The position numbers were made by a program, and so were the translations under genes. The notes beneath the pieces were generated by a model. That model had not been told where the DNA came from and made no database searches. It worked only from the letters and a program-made list of their open reading frames with translations. Positions 11,040-21,507 of a DNA stretch of 64,000 nt are shown one piece after another. Within the stretch, counting starts at the first letter, position 1. Each line of letters starts with the position of its first letter. This DNA comes from Echria macrotheca (taxonomy: Eukaryota; Ascomycota; Sordariomycetes; Sordariales; Schizotheciaceae), in NCBI GenBank assembly GCA_030411725.1, contig MU839847.1, positions 248,001 to 312,000 of the forward strand. Reading direction: 5' to 3'.

Positions 11040-12318
11040 CAGTCTATCAATGATAGGTGCGAATGTTTTCTACCTGTGCGCTGCTTCGATATTCATCACG
11101 GCAAGGGCATGCTGCAGTACCAAATTACACGCTCCGCGGGAACTCTCAGCCACTTGTCCTCAAGAAGGACGGGACCGCGATCGGCGTGCATGTCACGGGC
11201 TGCGCGGTGAACTAGGCCTCGCTGATCGGGGCGCTGGGGAATCCGTTCCCGGTATATGTGCAGACGCTTGTTTTGGAGGATGCGAGGCTAGCCAAGGGGC
11301 CGCTTGCTTTCCGGGCATGGTTGAGTTGAAGCCGCAGACGGAAAAGGGCGAGGAGGCTGCGTCCCAATCCAAGGATGCGCTGTTAGCACCTGACGGCGTC
11401 CCGGTTGAAGTCACCCTCGCCCAGGGGGAGGCGGTCAGGGGAGTTGATGAGGCGGACGAGGAAGCAGGCGAGGAAATGCTGCCGCCGTCGGTGCTCTGCC
11501 ACCGCTTGCTCACCGAGGCTGCGCTGCATGCAATTCTGTCGCTCGACAGCAAGACGCTGGGCCAGGCGCTAGCGTACTTTACAAGAAGATGCCAGCTGGG
11601 CTACAGACTGGGACTGTGGCCGACAGCTTCGCCATGTAACGCTGTGACCACACCTGCGGGGGCCTCGATCAGGGTGATCTCGTCGTGGTTGAATAAGAAG
11701 AGCAAGAAGGAGTCTGCGGATGCCGAGGCCGATGAGGCGAATGGTGAGGTCGGAGACAAGCCCGATGGAAGAAAGTCGTCGAGAAACCCGAACCTGAAAA
11801 AACAAGGCATCGTAGCCTGGTCGCGAAGCTCAAGGTCCAAATGAAGGACAAGTCCCTCGCCCCGCTGCTTAGACCAGCCGTCCCTTCCCTCTCGAAACCG
11901 CTAGTTGCCATCGCCCAGTTCACCGAGGGAAGCTCCCAAGAAGAACGTAGCGAAGCTTCTGACTGGTCTAAAGGCGCGCATCTTCCCCGGTCAACCGGCG
12001 CTCCAGACCGTCTGCGAGCTCGGGTCCGGGCTGAAACATCACGAGTCGTTCTGGAACAAGATTAAGCATGGTGTGTCGGCTGTTGGGCAGACCGCATTTT
12101 CCGTAAGGCCAGGGCTTTGTGCGAATATTCTGGCTGCTAAAATTGCGGAAACGGTGGTGACAAAGAAGGAGTGTGGTGACGTGGATGGGGAGGCGGATGG
12201 GGGAGGCATTGAGGCTGATGAGGGTGGGGAGGAAGCCGATAAGGCTGAGGAAGCTGATGAGGCGGGGGATACCGAGGCCGCGGCGCTGGAGAGTTTTGAG
12301 CAGTGGTATCAGACTTAG
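11040..12318 (+). pseudogene. Decayed trypsin-like (S1/V8-type) protease with acidic tail
   Basis: Protease-like peptides appear in shifting frames. In one frame, around 11108-11330, the translation reads LKKDGTAIGVHVTGCAVN, a stop, then ASLIGALGNPFPVYVQTL, which matches the C-terminal beta-barrel of fungal trypsin/V8-like proteases (GxAIGVHxxG...N.AS.IG..GNP). The stop is a TAG where the pattern expects Gln, consistent with C-to-T change. Other frames carry a helical segment (LLTEAALHAILSLDSKTL, about 11505-11560), a Lys-rich segment near 11690-11840, and an acidic repeat tail (EEADKAEEADEAGDTEAA) ending at 12318. At least three frame changes and the stop make it non-functional as one protein. 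Unrecognised introns could explain some of the frame changes, but not the in-frame stop. Confidence 0.55.
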
Positions 12319-12899
12319 ACTGGTTGGGCAAGAGCTCGTGACATTGTGGTTTCTGAGAAGTTCTTCAGATTGCAAGGTGGATGTGGTTGAGGGGCGCCCA
12401 GGCGGCCCGACAGTGTGTGGGAGCCGGCAGAGGAACAAGTGTTTCTGCAGCACGAGGTAAAGGGCTTGATGGGGCTTGAAGATGCTAGAATAATGTAGAA
12501 ATCAATGGAAGTTTGTTGTTTTCGTCCGATCATCTCAAGTTCTTTGAGAAGGACCTGAGACAGCCCTCGAAAAGCAAGGCACGAGTAGGGCTGATGTAAA
12601 TCACACAATATCGTGGCTCGAAATTCTGGGCCTGCTTCCCACAAACACGTCAGGCACCTCGCAAAAAATACAGGCAAAAGACGCGCCGGGCAGTTCCTAC
12701 CAAAATCCACAAAACAACGCGCACGGCAAATTTCGTCTTTCGTCATGGAACCCAATTTCCGGTGATTCTACTCATCCCACTTCTCCTGGTAGAGCGCCCC
12801 GCTGTTTGGCGCGTCTTTCCATCCGTTCACTGGTATTCACCGAATGACTGCGCCTGCTACTACTGACTTACAGTAACCGCGCCGAGCGCAAGAACAACA
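12319..12899. other. Intergenic region, promoter of the 12900 gene
   Basis: No coding region is supported. The segment just before 12900 is the leader of the next gene. Confidence 0.45.
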
Positions 12900-13606
12900 A
12901 TGGCGGGCTCTGCTAAAGATCGTTCCGCCGTGACTGAAATCACCGGTCCTGTCAACAACCCCAAGCACATTGACAACGCCTGTCAACCGGCGCAAGAAGC
13001 GGCAGGTGCCAGCGCTGCCACGGAAAGTTCCCCCACAGCCGATTCCACACCTGACATCACGTTCTTCGTGGACGGCAACGAGCGCATGTTCGAGAATATT
13101 GTCAAGGTCAGTCAACCCGGTCGCGCATCACCCGCGGGGCTACCAGCAAGCTAACATAGCCCCACCCGTGATAGTTCCACGATGTTCTCTTCGATTTCAT
13201 CGAGAATGACCTCCAGAAGCACAATTTGTCCTCGAAAGACATGAACCTGGTTCTCGCACAGTGTCAAGAGCTGGTTCGCATGTACAGAACAGATGCGGAT
13301 GCCAAGACACCAGACGAAGGCACCGGCAAGACGGAGGTCATCAAGGCTGGGAGCGAGACGCCAAAGGAGATCAAGAAGGGCGTCAAGAGAAAGAGAAGGG
13401 AGGATGAATACATGAGCAATAGCGATAGCAGTGATGGCGACCAGGCCGATCTAGATGATGGCGAGAGGCGAAAGGCTGGCCGCGACGCCAGGGACAAGAA
13501 GGATGGGGGTACAGTGTTTAGTTTTGAGGCCTGGGACAACCATGTACGCGCCTGCGCGGATACCCTGCATCTTCTTTGGGACCTGCGCAATGCGATGAAT
13601 TTGTAG
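12900..13606 (+). CDS. Acidic/charged protein of unknown function
   Basis: Two exons (12900-13106 and 13175-13606) join in phase 0 through a 68-nt intron with a CTAAC branch site, giving 212 residues. The N-terminal 45 residues are Ala/Ser/Thr-rich. A conserved-looking block follows (FFVDGNERMFENIVKFHDVLFDFIE, starting near residue 53), then a helix with NLVLAQCQELVRMYR. A linker holds a KKGVKRKRRED cluster that looks like a nuclear localisation signal, next to an acidic DSSDGDQADLDDGE run. The C-terminus is helical (HVRACADTLHLLWDLRNAMNL). The layout suggests a small nuclear protein with two helical blocks joined by a charged linker. I do not recognise the family. Confidence 0.72.
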
Positions 13607-14231
13607 GGAGGAAATCTCGGAGTTCTTTAGCCAGGTGATAGAAACTCATGAGGAACCCCCCAAATTGTCCTGCGACTCCCCTTCCAATTTTCCACCTGCC
13701 ACGAAGTTGTCGCATTCAAGCAGTGAATAAGACGTTTGCGATCAAGAACAAGGCGCATACTACGTTTCTAATGCTCTTTAGATGCAACGAGGCCTTTGAT
13801 GCGCTATTTCTGATTAGGTCGCTGGCCTTCAACTTCGACTGTGCAAGTCCTGGTGGGTCTTGTCAACAGGTCAGTCCCGGACCAAGGGTCAACACGAAAA
13901 GAAACATCAGCCAAACCGACAGACAGCGCAGTGCCCTAAAAACTCTTCCACCAACTGCACCACACAGCACTCTCATCCTACCACAATCACACGCCAGAAA
14001 CGCTACCAGTGTACTGCAAGCCTTCCACCTACATTAAACACCAGCACTTGTGCTACAGTCCCCAATGTAAGTGCAGTCTACAATTGAAGTCAACGGTGAC
14101 TAATCGCAGCCCAACGGCAGATTTGCACGATTATAGCCTCGTTAGCAACCGTCGCGAGTATTCCAAGTCTCTTCACCGCCTACCCACATCGGCTTTCCCG
14201 GCAACAACCAAGACCGAAGAAGGAAAACGAC
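13607..14231. other. Intergenic region / leader
   Basis: Contains a possible long 5' leader for the 14232 gene. ORFs here lack domains. Nothing else is seen. Confidence 0.45.
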
Positions 14232-14603
14232 ATGGCGAAATCCCAGAAGCAGGGCTCCCGCAAGCAGCCCTCCAAGAAGCAGGTCATGGAAGCTCTCCGA
14301 GATTACCTCGCCGGCGCTCACGGCACATATATCAGTGGTATCTCATGGACCACGCAGTGGCGGGATCTCCACGGAGAAGGTCGCACCAGCAGCAGCATGG
14401 TCTTTCATATCAAGGTCAAGAAAACGAGCGCGAAGCCTCCCACATATCACACGGTCATTGCCTCGGGCCAACGCAGCGAAGTTTTCGTCGACGGAACAGA
14501 GATGGTATTTGCTGAGGAACCCGACCTTCGCCACATTCTCAACCAATACAAGCGCTCTTTTGGGGTCGATGTCACCACGCCGACTGATGATGAGAGACGT
14601 TGA
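14232..14603 (+). CDS. Small basic protein, function unknown
   Basis: A single-exon ORF of 123 residues, ATG preceded by ACGAC (A at -3). The N-terminus is Lys/Gln/Ser-rich (KSQKQGSRKQPSKKQ), followed by a compact alpha/beta region: helix VMEALRDYLAG, then strands SSMVFHIKVKK and PTYHTVIASG, and a final helix DLRHILNQYKRSFG. There is no signal peptide or membrane segment. The fold-like alternation and codon use support a real protein. I do not recognise it, and no neighbour suggests a role. Confidence 0.6.
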   Translation: MAKSQKQGSRKQPSKKQVMEALRDYLAGAHGTYISGISWTTQWRDLHGEGRTSSSMVFHIKVKKTSAKPPTYHTVIASGQRSEVFVDGTEMVFAEEPDLRHILNQYKRSFGVDVTTPTDDERR

Positions 14604-15305
14604 GGAGTGGTGGTGCAAAGCGAAACACAGGGCAATGATTACCACGTAGTGAGATAGCACGGTAGCTTGGGACTACGAAAGGAAAAGGAAATCCTCATGT
14701 GCTTGTTGGGGTTGTTGCATCTTATATGTACCTGTCAGACTCGCCCAATAATCAAGTATGCTGCACTTCCGTCTCCGCTTTGCAGCTGTCACAGCCTTGC
14801 CAAGGTGTTACCCACAAAACGTCGTTCAGGGACAAATAACACTCAATTTAACACATCGTCAAGAAACGCACGAAAGACGTCAAGTTACAGCACATCACCC
14901 GCTATGTTTTTACCGCATGACTCACACACAGGCTGGCCCATTTCACCTTCCACGCGCAAACCTTTTCGCACACCAGCTGTGTTGCGGTTGCACGAGATGG
15001 TGGCTTCCGGCTGGTCTGTGCTCGCTGATTGGTTGATCCTTGATTGGACCCACTCACCACTTGTCGCGTGCTTGAACTTGTTGCAATTGCGACTTTCCAT
15101 CTCAACTCCCAGCTTCAAATTTCTTCCAGCGCCCATTTCCCCCGACTGGGCAGCTTCTTCCATCTCCTACTTCCCTCCAGCATCTTCCATCTCCCACTTC
15201 AATCCAGCTTCTTCATTACCCGCTCCCCAACCGTTTTCTTCTCCCTTTCCCGTCAGGACTTCCATTCACCTCAGCTTCCTGCATCGCAACACCTTGCGCG
15301 GCACC
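14604..15305. other. Promoter / 5' region of the kinase-like gene
   Basis: The downstream frame stays open back to 14667, but this stretch is Pro/Ser-rich, low in complexity and has no domain. It is best read as promoter and CT-rich leader. Confidence 0.5.
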
Positions 15306-16493
15306 ATGGAAAGCACCTATCAAAAAGGAAAACAATTGACACTCGCCGCTCATGGACGCGACTCAGGATGCGACCGCATCACGGCGGTCATTACCGAGGT
15401 CCTGCCCGACCCCACCATGTCGGTGGTTATGAAGGTCGACCTCCAGCAACAAGAGAACCCAACCCGCGGAAGGCCTCGGTCGGTCATCCTCAAACTGTAC
15501 GACCGTCGCTTCTCGCCTAGCCTGCGACGAAAGTATCGCCGACAGTATCCGTATGACGAGGACGCTGAGCGCGCCTGGCGGGAATATGTGCACCACGACA
15601 AAGCCCCAGCCCTTTTTTCGTTTATGCGCGAGAAGGCTCGTCTCGAAGACGAAGGTGAATGGGTGGAGTCGGACAGCGAGACCGAGCCCGACAGCGACGA
15701 CGAAGAAGACAAGCCTCCCCGTACCCCCGCCGAGACCTTCACCAAGAAGGGTAAACGCGAGGGCATCATCCAGTGGAAAGCCCTGAACCTCTGGCACTGC
15801 GAAACGCGTGCATACGCCAAACTCGCCCATCTCCAAGGTCACTGCATACCACAGCTGCTAGCAGTTGTCTCTCTCACCGTGCCATCAACTCCGCCAGACC
15901 TTTCGTCAGGCACGGATAACGAATACTTTACCATCGGCGGCATCCTAGTGGAGTACATCGACGGATTCAACCTCACCGATCTTGGCGCTCAGACCACCGT
16001 CCCGCGAGAGAGATGGCACGGCATTGTCCAGCGCGCCGTTGACGCCGCACGCTACATCAACGATTCGGGCGTCATCAACATGGATTGCCAGCCACGCAAT
16101 GTCATGGTCGACCAACGGACGCTTCAGCCAAAGCACATTGACTTTGCCCAGTGTCTGTTCGCCGACGATATGGACTGGGAGGAGTTTGGGCAACTCAGGT
16201 ATTCTAAGGGCAATCATCATGCGATTGGGGGGGTCATGGTCGTCAAGTTGAAGAAGACGGTTCAGTATGAGGGTCCGGAAATTCGGTACAGCGAGCGCGA
16301 TTGGGGTCGGTTCGGGAACGCCCTTGTTCGCCTGAGGTTCTCGGCCTGGACAGCGATGGAGAGATGGCGTTTGGGGCTTGGGTTTGGTGCCGGTGTCGGA
16401 GTGCTGGCTTGGGTTGTGTGGCGATTTGTCCCGGTGTCTGCGTTCCGGCGCCAGCTGGGACTCGGCAGCACAAGACTTGTTCATACAGGATAG
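15306..16493 (+). CDS. Divergent fungal kinase-like protein with C-terminal membrane helix
   Basis: A single exon from ACCATGG at 15306 gives 395 residues. A beta-strand-rich start (VITEVLPDPTMSVVMKVDL) includes a possible kinase lysine in SVILKLYDRRF. An acidic insert (ESDSETEPDSDDEEDK, near residue 120) precedes the helix with the conserved-type Glu (WHCETRAYAKL). The catalytic-loop equivalent is INMDCQPRNVMV near residue 258, matching D-x-x-x-x-N, and HIDFAQC replaces DFG, so the metal Asp is present. This pattern belongs to fungus-specific kinase-like proteins related to choline/APH kinases. A single hydrophobic helix (about residues 353-373) near the C-terminus suggests tail-anchoring to a membrane. 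The substrate is unknown, and it may be a pseudokinase. Confidence 0.78.
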   Translation: MESTYQKGKQLTLAAHGRDSGCDRITAVITEVLPDPTMSVVMKVDLQQQENPTRGRPRSVILKLYDRRFSPSLRRKYRRQYPYDEDAERAWREYVHHDKAPALFSFMREKARLEDEGEWVESDSETEPDSDDEEDKPPRTPAETFTKKGKREGIIQWKALNLWHCETRAYAKLAHLQGHCIPQLLAVVSLTVPSTPPDLSSGTDNEYFTIGGILVEYIDGFNLTDLGAQTTVPRERWHGIVQRAVDAARYINDSGVINMDCQPRNVMVDQRTLQPKHIDFAQCLFADDMDWEEFGQLRYSKGNHHAIGGVMVVKLKKTVQYEGPEIRYSERDWGRFGNALVRLRFSAWTAMERWRLGLGFGAGVGVLAWVVWRFVPVSAFRRQLGLGSTRLVHTG

Positions 16494-17414
16494 ACGGTGG
16501 TTATCGAGCTCAATGCAAAAGGTTTACTGAGTTATGCAGAGGAACAACAACCATGACAATCACCTTGAGTTGGAAAAGAGACTGAACTTCATTGTCTTGG
16601 GAGAATCGGTTGCAGGCAGTCCCTGCAACAAAGAAGGCGCAAGATGCGGATCTGAGTTGACTTTGGCTTTCCCGTCGTCCATGCCCGGTCACGGCCGTAA
16701 ACCCTTCTTGTTTGGCTAAACGACGCCCGCCCCTCGTCATCGCCATCATCAACACCAAACCCAATCTGTCATCACCCGTAGCTTGTCGACAGTATCCGTA
16801 GGCTCGGCCTTGGACCGAGACGTAAGACAATGGCCCGGGGGTTAAGCAGCAGGTCTCAATGCCCTTATACTTTTCCACCTTCGTACTCTCTAATAATCCG
16901 GACATACCCATTTCGATGAGTAAATAGGGGGCCCATCTGACCACCATCCCAGCACTTGCCTCAAAACTGGATTCGCCGCGACACTGCATGCAGCTACCTT
17001 ACTAATCCAATTCGGTCAACCGCCATCCCCACGGGTCCTCGGATTTTCTCAACGTTGCCGGTCATATTCGGCACAAAGCGAACCAATCGTTGCCAGTCCC
17101 AGCATATCGCCGACCCTATCGCCGGCCTTCCAAGTTGCCTTTGACCGGTCCCGGCGGTCCAATGGGTCCATACATGATGACAAAGGGGGATTCGTCCGTG
17201 TTACCTAGATGACAAAATGACGCTAGTGTGGTGTTGTACGACAGGAGATGTTTACTAGGTATATATACAGGATTAGTCGCGGGGCACAAGAAACAGGTTG
17301 AGGACATTGACCCCGACCAATTGACATCATCGTCCCTCCTGACTTGCACCTCAAAACACCCGCCCTCCAAGCCAAGTTACACCAACCCTACTGCTACCAG
17401 CGATACAACTAACC
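16494..17414. other. Intergenic region / promoter of the SDR gene
   Basis: About 920 nt with no supported ORF. It includes the TATA-like site listed separately. Confidence 0.5.
17259..17270 (+). promoter_or_regulatory. TATA-like element upstream of the SDR gene
   Basis: The run TATATATACAG lies about 145 nt before the ATG at 17415, a usual distance for a fungal core promoter with a short leader. Confidence 0.4.
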
Positions 17415-18560
17415 ATGACCTACAACGCCCAAACCGGAGCCTCCCAGCTCGTCGCCGACCTGGCCGCCGACATCAAAGACAAAGTAATCCTCATCACCGG
17501 CCCCTCCCCAGGCAGCATCGGCGCCGCCTTCGCCGAGGCCGTCGCCGCCGGCCAGCCGGCACTGATCATCCTGGCCACGCGGAACCCGTCCAAGGTCGAG
17601 CCGGTGTCCCAGTCCATCGCCTCGGCCCACCCGTCGGTCAAGGTGCGCACGCTCGAGCTCGACCTCGGCTCGCTGGAAAAAGTGCGCCGGGCCACGGACG
17701 ACGTGAACTCGTGGGCGGACGTGCCGGTCATCGATGTCGTCGTGAACAACGCGGGCATCATGGCGGTGCCGTTCGAGCTGTCGCCCGAGGGCGTGGAGTC
17801 GCAGTTCGCGACGAACCATCTTGGGCATTTTCTGTTTGTCAATCTGATCATGGCCAAGATCCTTGCGGCTAGAGCGCCGAGGGTGGTGATTGTGGCGAGT
17901 GATGCGCATCGGCTGCAGAGTATCCGGTTTGGGGGTGTCAATTTTGATGTATGTTTGTTTTCGTTCCGGTCATCGTCAAGACTGCTTCTGACAGAGTGGT
18001 GCAGGATGGAAAGGTGTACAACAAGTGGCTTGCCTACGGGCAGTCCAAGACGGCCAATATGCTGACGGCTCTCGCGCTGGCCAACAAGCTCGGCAAGCGG
18101 GGATTGCTCGCGTTCAGTCTGCACCCGGGTGTTATCCTGACGCATCTGGCCGACCACCTGGATGCCCAAAAGGAGTTCGCGGACCTGCGTAATTCTTTTC
18201 CTCCTTGTTACTACCCTGCAGCCTACTGACAGTTTTTGTGGTGTAGATGCCCTCGAGGTAACACAGGGAAACCGGGAGGCCAAGGACGAGATGAAGTTCA
18301 AGACGCCAGACCAGGGCGCCGCGACGTCGGTCTACGCTGCGTTCTACCCAGGTCTTAAAGGTATGTCCAGAGCATCTGGGGTGGGTATTCGGGATGTGAG
18401 GCTAATATCGGCGACAGACCACAATGGTGCATATCTGCAGGACTGTCAGGTGGCTGACCCCTGGACACAGTGCGTCAGACCATGGGGAACCGACCCAGTC
18501 GAGGCCGAGATGCTGTGGAAGTTGACTGAGGAGCTCGCCGGACAAGAGTTTAGCTACTAG
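17415..18560 (+). CDS. Short-chain dehydrogenase/reductase
   Basis: Four exons (17415-17948, 18005-18188, 18247-18360, 18418-18560) join in frame to 324 residues; introns are 56, 58 and 57 nt. It is a classical NAD(P)-dependent SDR of the retinol-dehydrogenase/WW-oxidoreductase-like group. The nucleotide-binding motif is TGPSPGSIG near residue 28, followed by the TRNP strand end near residue 55, NNAGIM near 113, the catalytic Ser region VIVASDAHR near 159 and the active-site YGQSK near 186. The glycine motif is the GSIG variant rather than TGxxxGIG. No signal peptide is present, so it is likely cytosolic or membrane-associated. It converges with the carboxypeptidase gene 253 nt away. The substrate cannot be told from sequence. 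Confidence 0.92.
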
Positions 18561-18813
18561 ACATCCCCTAGATGGCGGGTCCCTTGTAGTTCTGATGAGA
18601 CAAACCAGCGGAAGTTGGACCTGGAAGTAGACCCAGGCGTTTCCACGTAGACAACAGGAGACGTACTTCAATCGATCCAGCTTGATCATCGAGTCTAAAA
18701 TCTAGGTACCTAGGTATCTTCCCTGCATTACCCAAAAAACCACACAGCAATAAACCAATCTACTCACAGCTTCTCTCCCCATCTAACATTGTCACACCAT
18801 CCCATATCCACCC

Positions 18814-20958
18814 TCAGTAATACACCGTCTTATCACCGACCCGATACCCAACCATCACAAAATCCTTCAGTACCGCCGTCCCATTCCGAATCATCTGTGT
18901 CTGCGCGCCCGTGCACGTCTCAAAGATATCCCAAAAGTAGCACTCCGACGTTGGCTGCACCGGCATCGCATTCTTGATCCCAAACACATCCGCCGGTCCG
19001 CTCGTCCCGTACGCCGCGACCTCCTTGTCCGTCGCGACGGGGACCTTGCCGGTGGCGACGTCGGTATTGAACATGACGCGGTGGAAGATTCGGTAGGCCG
19101 TCTCGGGCTGGTACCATGGTGCTGTGTGCCGTCTGTTAGCAACGGAAGAGGGAAGGGAGGGATATGATTGTGGGGGGGGAAGTACTTTCGTGGCCGGCCC
19201 CGAGGACGCGGGAGAACGACAGGCGGCCGTGTTGGCGGACGTATCCGCCGACGTGGGTGTCGTCGATCTGGATGGGCGCGTAGCCTGCTTTGCGGAAGGC
19301 AGGGCTGGTTTGGGAAGCGATAGCTAGGCTGATTTGTTCGCCTCCGAGCCCTGTGAGATTTTCCATGGTTAGTACCTCACAAATAGAGACACGGTGAAGA
19401 GGAAAAGGGGGGGCTTACAGTTGCACTGGTAGTCCCGATCGCCGTACATCAAGGCCACCTTGACGCCCTGGTCGACGAGTTTACCGAGGACGGCGAGGTT
19501 CTTGCCCAGGACGAAGTCGCCCGTCGCCGTGAATGCTGTGCGAATTTTTAGTCCGCTGGCCGAGGAATGGACAAGAGGAGAGAGGACTTACCATTGCTCA
19601 CCGCTGTCGACAGACCCGAAAAGTTAAGCGGCACGCCCAGCTCCTCCTGGATCAGCTTGCTGTTGAGATAGCCGCTGGCATACTTGGGCGGGAAAGAGCC
19701 CGGGACCATGGCCGTGATGTCGAACACGTTCCTCTGCAGAATCGTCAGCCTCGCTCCCGCGAGAGACTTTCACAGAGAGAGAAGAACTCACCCCGCGGCT
19801 CTGCACGCCCGACCACATCGTCTTGAAGCAGTACCCGAAAGCATCACTGCACGCCTTATTCACCTCCGCCACGCTACCCGTCCCCTCGGGGTCCTTGGCA
19901 TCCGCGAGCGACCTGCAAGTCTCAACCAGCGAGCGACACTGCGGAAAACTAGCCACGGCGGCGTTGTACTCGGTCTCGTTAATAACCTGCAGTCCATAGG
20001 TATTGTTGTAGGCCATGTGCGGGTACGAGGGCATCTGCGTCAGGATATCGACGCACCCGTTGACGATGCCGAGGGTGTCAAGACGCAGCGGAATGGCCTT
20101 CTTGTCGCTTGCCAATTGCTGGGTGAAGTAGTCAGCGAAGGTCGGACCGTAGTGGCCGCCGTAGGACTCGGTCCAGATGCTGAACTTGTTATCTTTGGGC
20201 TTGTAGACGGGGAACCTGGCGGGTGTTAGATCAGAATTGTGGGGGATGGGGGAGGGCGACGGACTCTTTCATCCAGATCTGCATGAAATGCCAGGCGATG
20301 CGGGCAGCCCCCGATGCGGTGCTGACGGTTGACTTTGGGTCTTGAGAGGGGAAGACGCCCATTAGGACGGTGGAGTTGAGCTTCGGGGCCGGAGCTCCCG
20401 GGACCACAGGGGTGACATTGTAGGGCAGCAGGGTTTCATCAATGATGCCGTTAATGAGCTTGTCATAGGAGAAGCCGGTCTGGACGGGTTGATCGATGTA
20501 GAGAAGATTGACTTCGTTGTTCCACGACCATGGGTTGAGAGTCGTGCCCTTCGAGTCGGGCTTAACGAAGCAGGGTCCGTTTTCGCCCAGCGCCGCCGGG
20601 ATGGAGGGCGATCCGGGTCCGCCCTGGAGCCAGAGGGATAGCGGGGCAGTCTTTGGGTTCTTTCTGGCCTCGAAGAACCAAAAGAAAGTGTGGGTGTCGA
20701 ATGGGACGCCTCCTTTTGGGTCTGCTGGTATGTTGATGTAGCCGCTGTAGGACTTGACGCCGGGGGTTGTCTCGCAGATGTGCGTCTAAAAGGTTAGACC
20801 TGTAACAGTGTGGGTGGGAGGGATCCCACCTCTTTGTATGACAGCGAGACTTTGGGGTTGAGACACGATCGGGCGTGGTTCAGGGGTTTGGGCGTTGGGC
20901 TTGCGGCACACACACCGGTGAGTCCCAACAGGACAACTGAAGAAAGGAAAGAAAACAT
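18814..20958 (-). CDS. Secreted serine carboxypeptidase (family S10)
   Basis: Seven exons (20958-20830, 20785-20265, 20215-19792, 19733-19592, 19535-19419, 19350-19186, 19121-18814) join in frame to 601 residues. A signal peptide (about residues 1-20) starts the protein. S10 landmarks are all present: LWLQGGPGSPS near residue 84, the nucleophile in TESYGGHYG near 233, the catalytic Asp in YGDRDYQCNW near 438 and the His in GAGHE near 498, followed by PWYQPE. The enzyme removes C-terminal residues from peptides outside the cell or in the vacuole. Potential N-glycosylation sites (NNTY, NFSG, NGTA) fit secretion. Introns are 44-68 nt. The start lies 549 nt from that of a divergent Zn2Cys6 regulator. 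Confidence 0.93.
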
Positions 20959-21507
20959 TATGTCTTAGAATTACCGATGGAATGGAAAGAATAAAGAGAG
21001 ATGTGTTTTTTTGGTCATAACTATCAAGCAGAGGCTTCAACCTTTATCCTTTCTTCAAGACAATCCCAACATCGCTGCCTACCAGTATCCATGACAACCT
21101 CATCTCGCTCAAGTAAGGATGAACACTGCAACTAAGCTGCTCGGCCTCAACTGAGTGCCACTATTGTCGGAAAAGTCACGTGCGATCTACAATAAAGCCT
21201 GCAGAGTCAGCTTTGGTGTTTGGTTCCAGAGGCGCAGCCGTTTACTGTCCAAACAAAAGCCTCCGGTAGAACCCACCAGCCGCAGCGCAGTGAATCCTTC
21301 AACGACAACGCCAAGACAACGGATGCCTCGCCCTCGGATAGATCACATGACCGCACCGAGAGCGAAACCACCACAGGGTTAAATCCTGCATTCATCCATC
21401 TCGGATGCGCTTACATCCCGACATCAAGCGCAAAAAAGCAAAACAAGCGCGGACAAGCATCACCGGAAATCTGCACCCCGAAGAATTTGCTGCTATTCCC
21501 ACGAATA
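20959..21507. other. Shared divergent promoter (carboxypeptidase / Zn2Cys6 factor)
   Basis: This is the only non-coding DNA between the two divergent starts, so both promoters lie in it. Single CGG triplets occur (for example in CTCCGGTAG near 21260) but I see no convincing CGG inverted repeat. Confidence 0.5.

Noticed and set aside
14667..15305. N-terminal extension of the kinase-like protein
   Set aside because: The frame happens to be open, but the segment is low-complexity Pro/Ser-rich and lies before a strong ACCATGG start. It is better explained as promoter and leader.
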